NCBI RefSeq assembly: GCF_024752305.1
Contig: NZ_JANTHX010000007.1
Span: 67,627-131,626 of the forward strand
From: Protaetiibacter mangrovi
GTDB taxonomy: Bacteria; Actinomycetota; Actinomycetes; Actinomycetales; Microbacteriaceae
DNA: 64,000 nucleotides
Direction of reading: 5' to 3'
The notes below the pieces were generated by a model. That model did not search any database. It was not told the DNA's origin and saw only the letters and a program-made list of their open reading frames with translations. A program made the position numbers and the translations under genes. Numbering within the stretch: position 1 is the first letter of the stretch; every line of letters starts with the position of its first letter. Below are positions 63,836 to 64,000 of the stretch, one piece after another.

Positions 63836-64000
63836 ATGCCCGAGAGCCCCCCGGTCGCCACGGTCGGCGTCGGAACCCGCGCCACGCTGCAGGTGCCGAG
63901 TGCACTCTCGGCCCGGCTGCGCGGCACGCCGCCGCATCGCGACGCGGAGCGGGCCTTCCAGCTGGCGCGCCGGGCCTTCATCGCGGGCGAGCGCATCGAG
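63836..64000 (+). CDS. TetR family transcriptional regulator, 5' part (cut by window end)
   Basis: The first 55 codons are present; the rest lies beyond the window. After a 30-residue extension, DAERAFQLARRAFIAGERIE matches the first helix of TetR-type DNA-binding domains of the kind often written ARRAFxxGERIDMxALA. Being divergent from the acyl-CoA operon with an inverted repeat between, it likely represses that operon and itself, released by an acyl-CoA. Family assignment rests on the helix and the context; only the part shown is seen. Confidence 0.7.
   Translation, partial: MPESPPVATVGVGTRATLQVPSALSARLRGTPPHRDAERAFQLARRAFIAGERIE

Overview
This is high-GC DNA from an actinobacterium, most likely Microbacteriaceae. 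The signs are very high GC, dense short-overlap operons, many leaderless promoters of the TANNNT type, an LCP protein, CWB2 surface repeats and an accD-accE/accA carboxylase. From recall, the gene order tracks the Mycobacterium tuberculosis Rv3264c-Rv3319 block (rmlD, LCP, purE/purK, GtrA, PH-domain protein, birA, accD, accE, maf, accA, lpdA, deoD, pmmB, add, deoA, cdd, sdhCDAB). I see no rRNA, tRNA, CRISPR array, prophage or transposase. The first 35 bases are not genomic: positions 7-35 match the Illumina P5 adapter.

Layout. 0.04-12.2 kb: a cell-wall glycopolymer locus with a Wzm/Wzt-type exporter, glycosyltransferases, all four dTDP-L-rhamnose genes (rfbA-D), a FlaA1-like dehydratase, an epimerase, and a secreted zinc metalloprotease with three CWB2 repeats. 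12.2-15.2 kb: an LCP glycopolymer ligase, then purE and purK. 15.3-20 kb: GtrA, a PH-domain membrane protein, birA, a dolichol-phosphate-mannose-type synthase, and the acyl-CoA carboxylase beta and epsilon subunits. 19.8-23.2 kb: a candidate small RNA with tandem hairpins, an orphan membrane protein, and a NarL-type histidine kinase and regulator. 23.2-27 kb: an RNA methyltransferase, Maf and accA.

27-46.7 kb is mostly nucleoside salvage: deoD, a phosphosugar mutase, add fused in an operon with orphan PTS IIA and IIB genes, an IclR regulator, an adenosylhomocysteinase-like protein, a nucleoside hydrolase, deoA, cdd, a BMP-type nucleoside ABC transporter, and manC. Two paralogous genes lie in this stretch, each coding for an AbiEi-like region plus a DUF559/Vsr-like nuclease region. 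Each is flanked by its own family of long palindromes (family A at 27.0 and 28.1 kb; family B at 37.1, 38.15 and 38.25 kb, with a further copy at 54.6 kb). This is the most novel signal in the window.

46.8-50.3 kb: the sdhCDAB operon behind a DtxR-like box. 50.3-54.6 kb: a YihY-like membrane protein, xthA, trpS, a GNAT enzyme and a HAD hydrolase. 54.7-58.3 kb: an FMN riboswitch and the ribD-ribE-ribAB-ribH operon. 58.3-64 kb: an F420-type oxidoreductase and a fatty-acyl-CoA operon (MaoC, SDR, Zn-ADH, thiolase, acyl-CoA dehydrogenase) facing a TetR gene cut by the window end, with a perfect inverted-repeat operator between them. How the parts connect: rml genes, glycosyltransferases, exporter, LCP, GtrA, polyprenol-sugar synthase and manC all serve envelope polysaccharide; birA, accD, accE and accA make one biotin-dependent carboxylase; add, deoD, deoA, cdd, the nucleoside hydrolase and the BMP transporter form a salvage route from uptake to bases and sugar phosphates.
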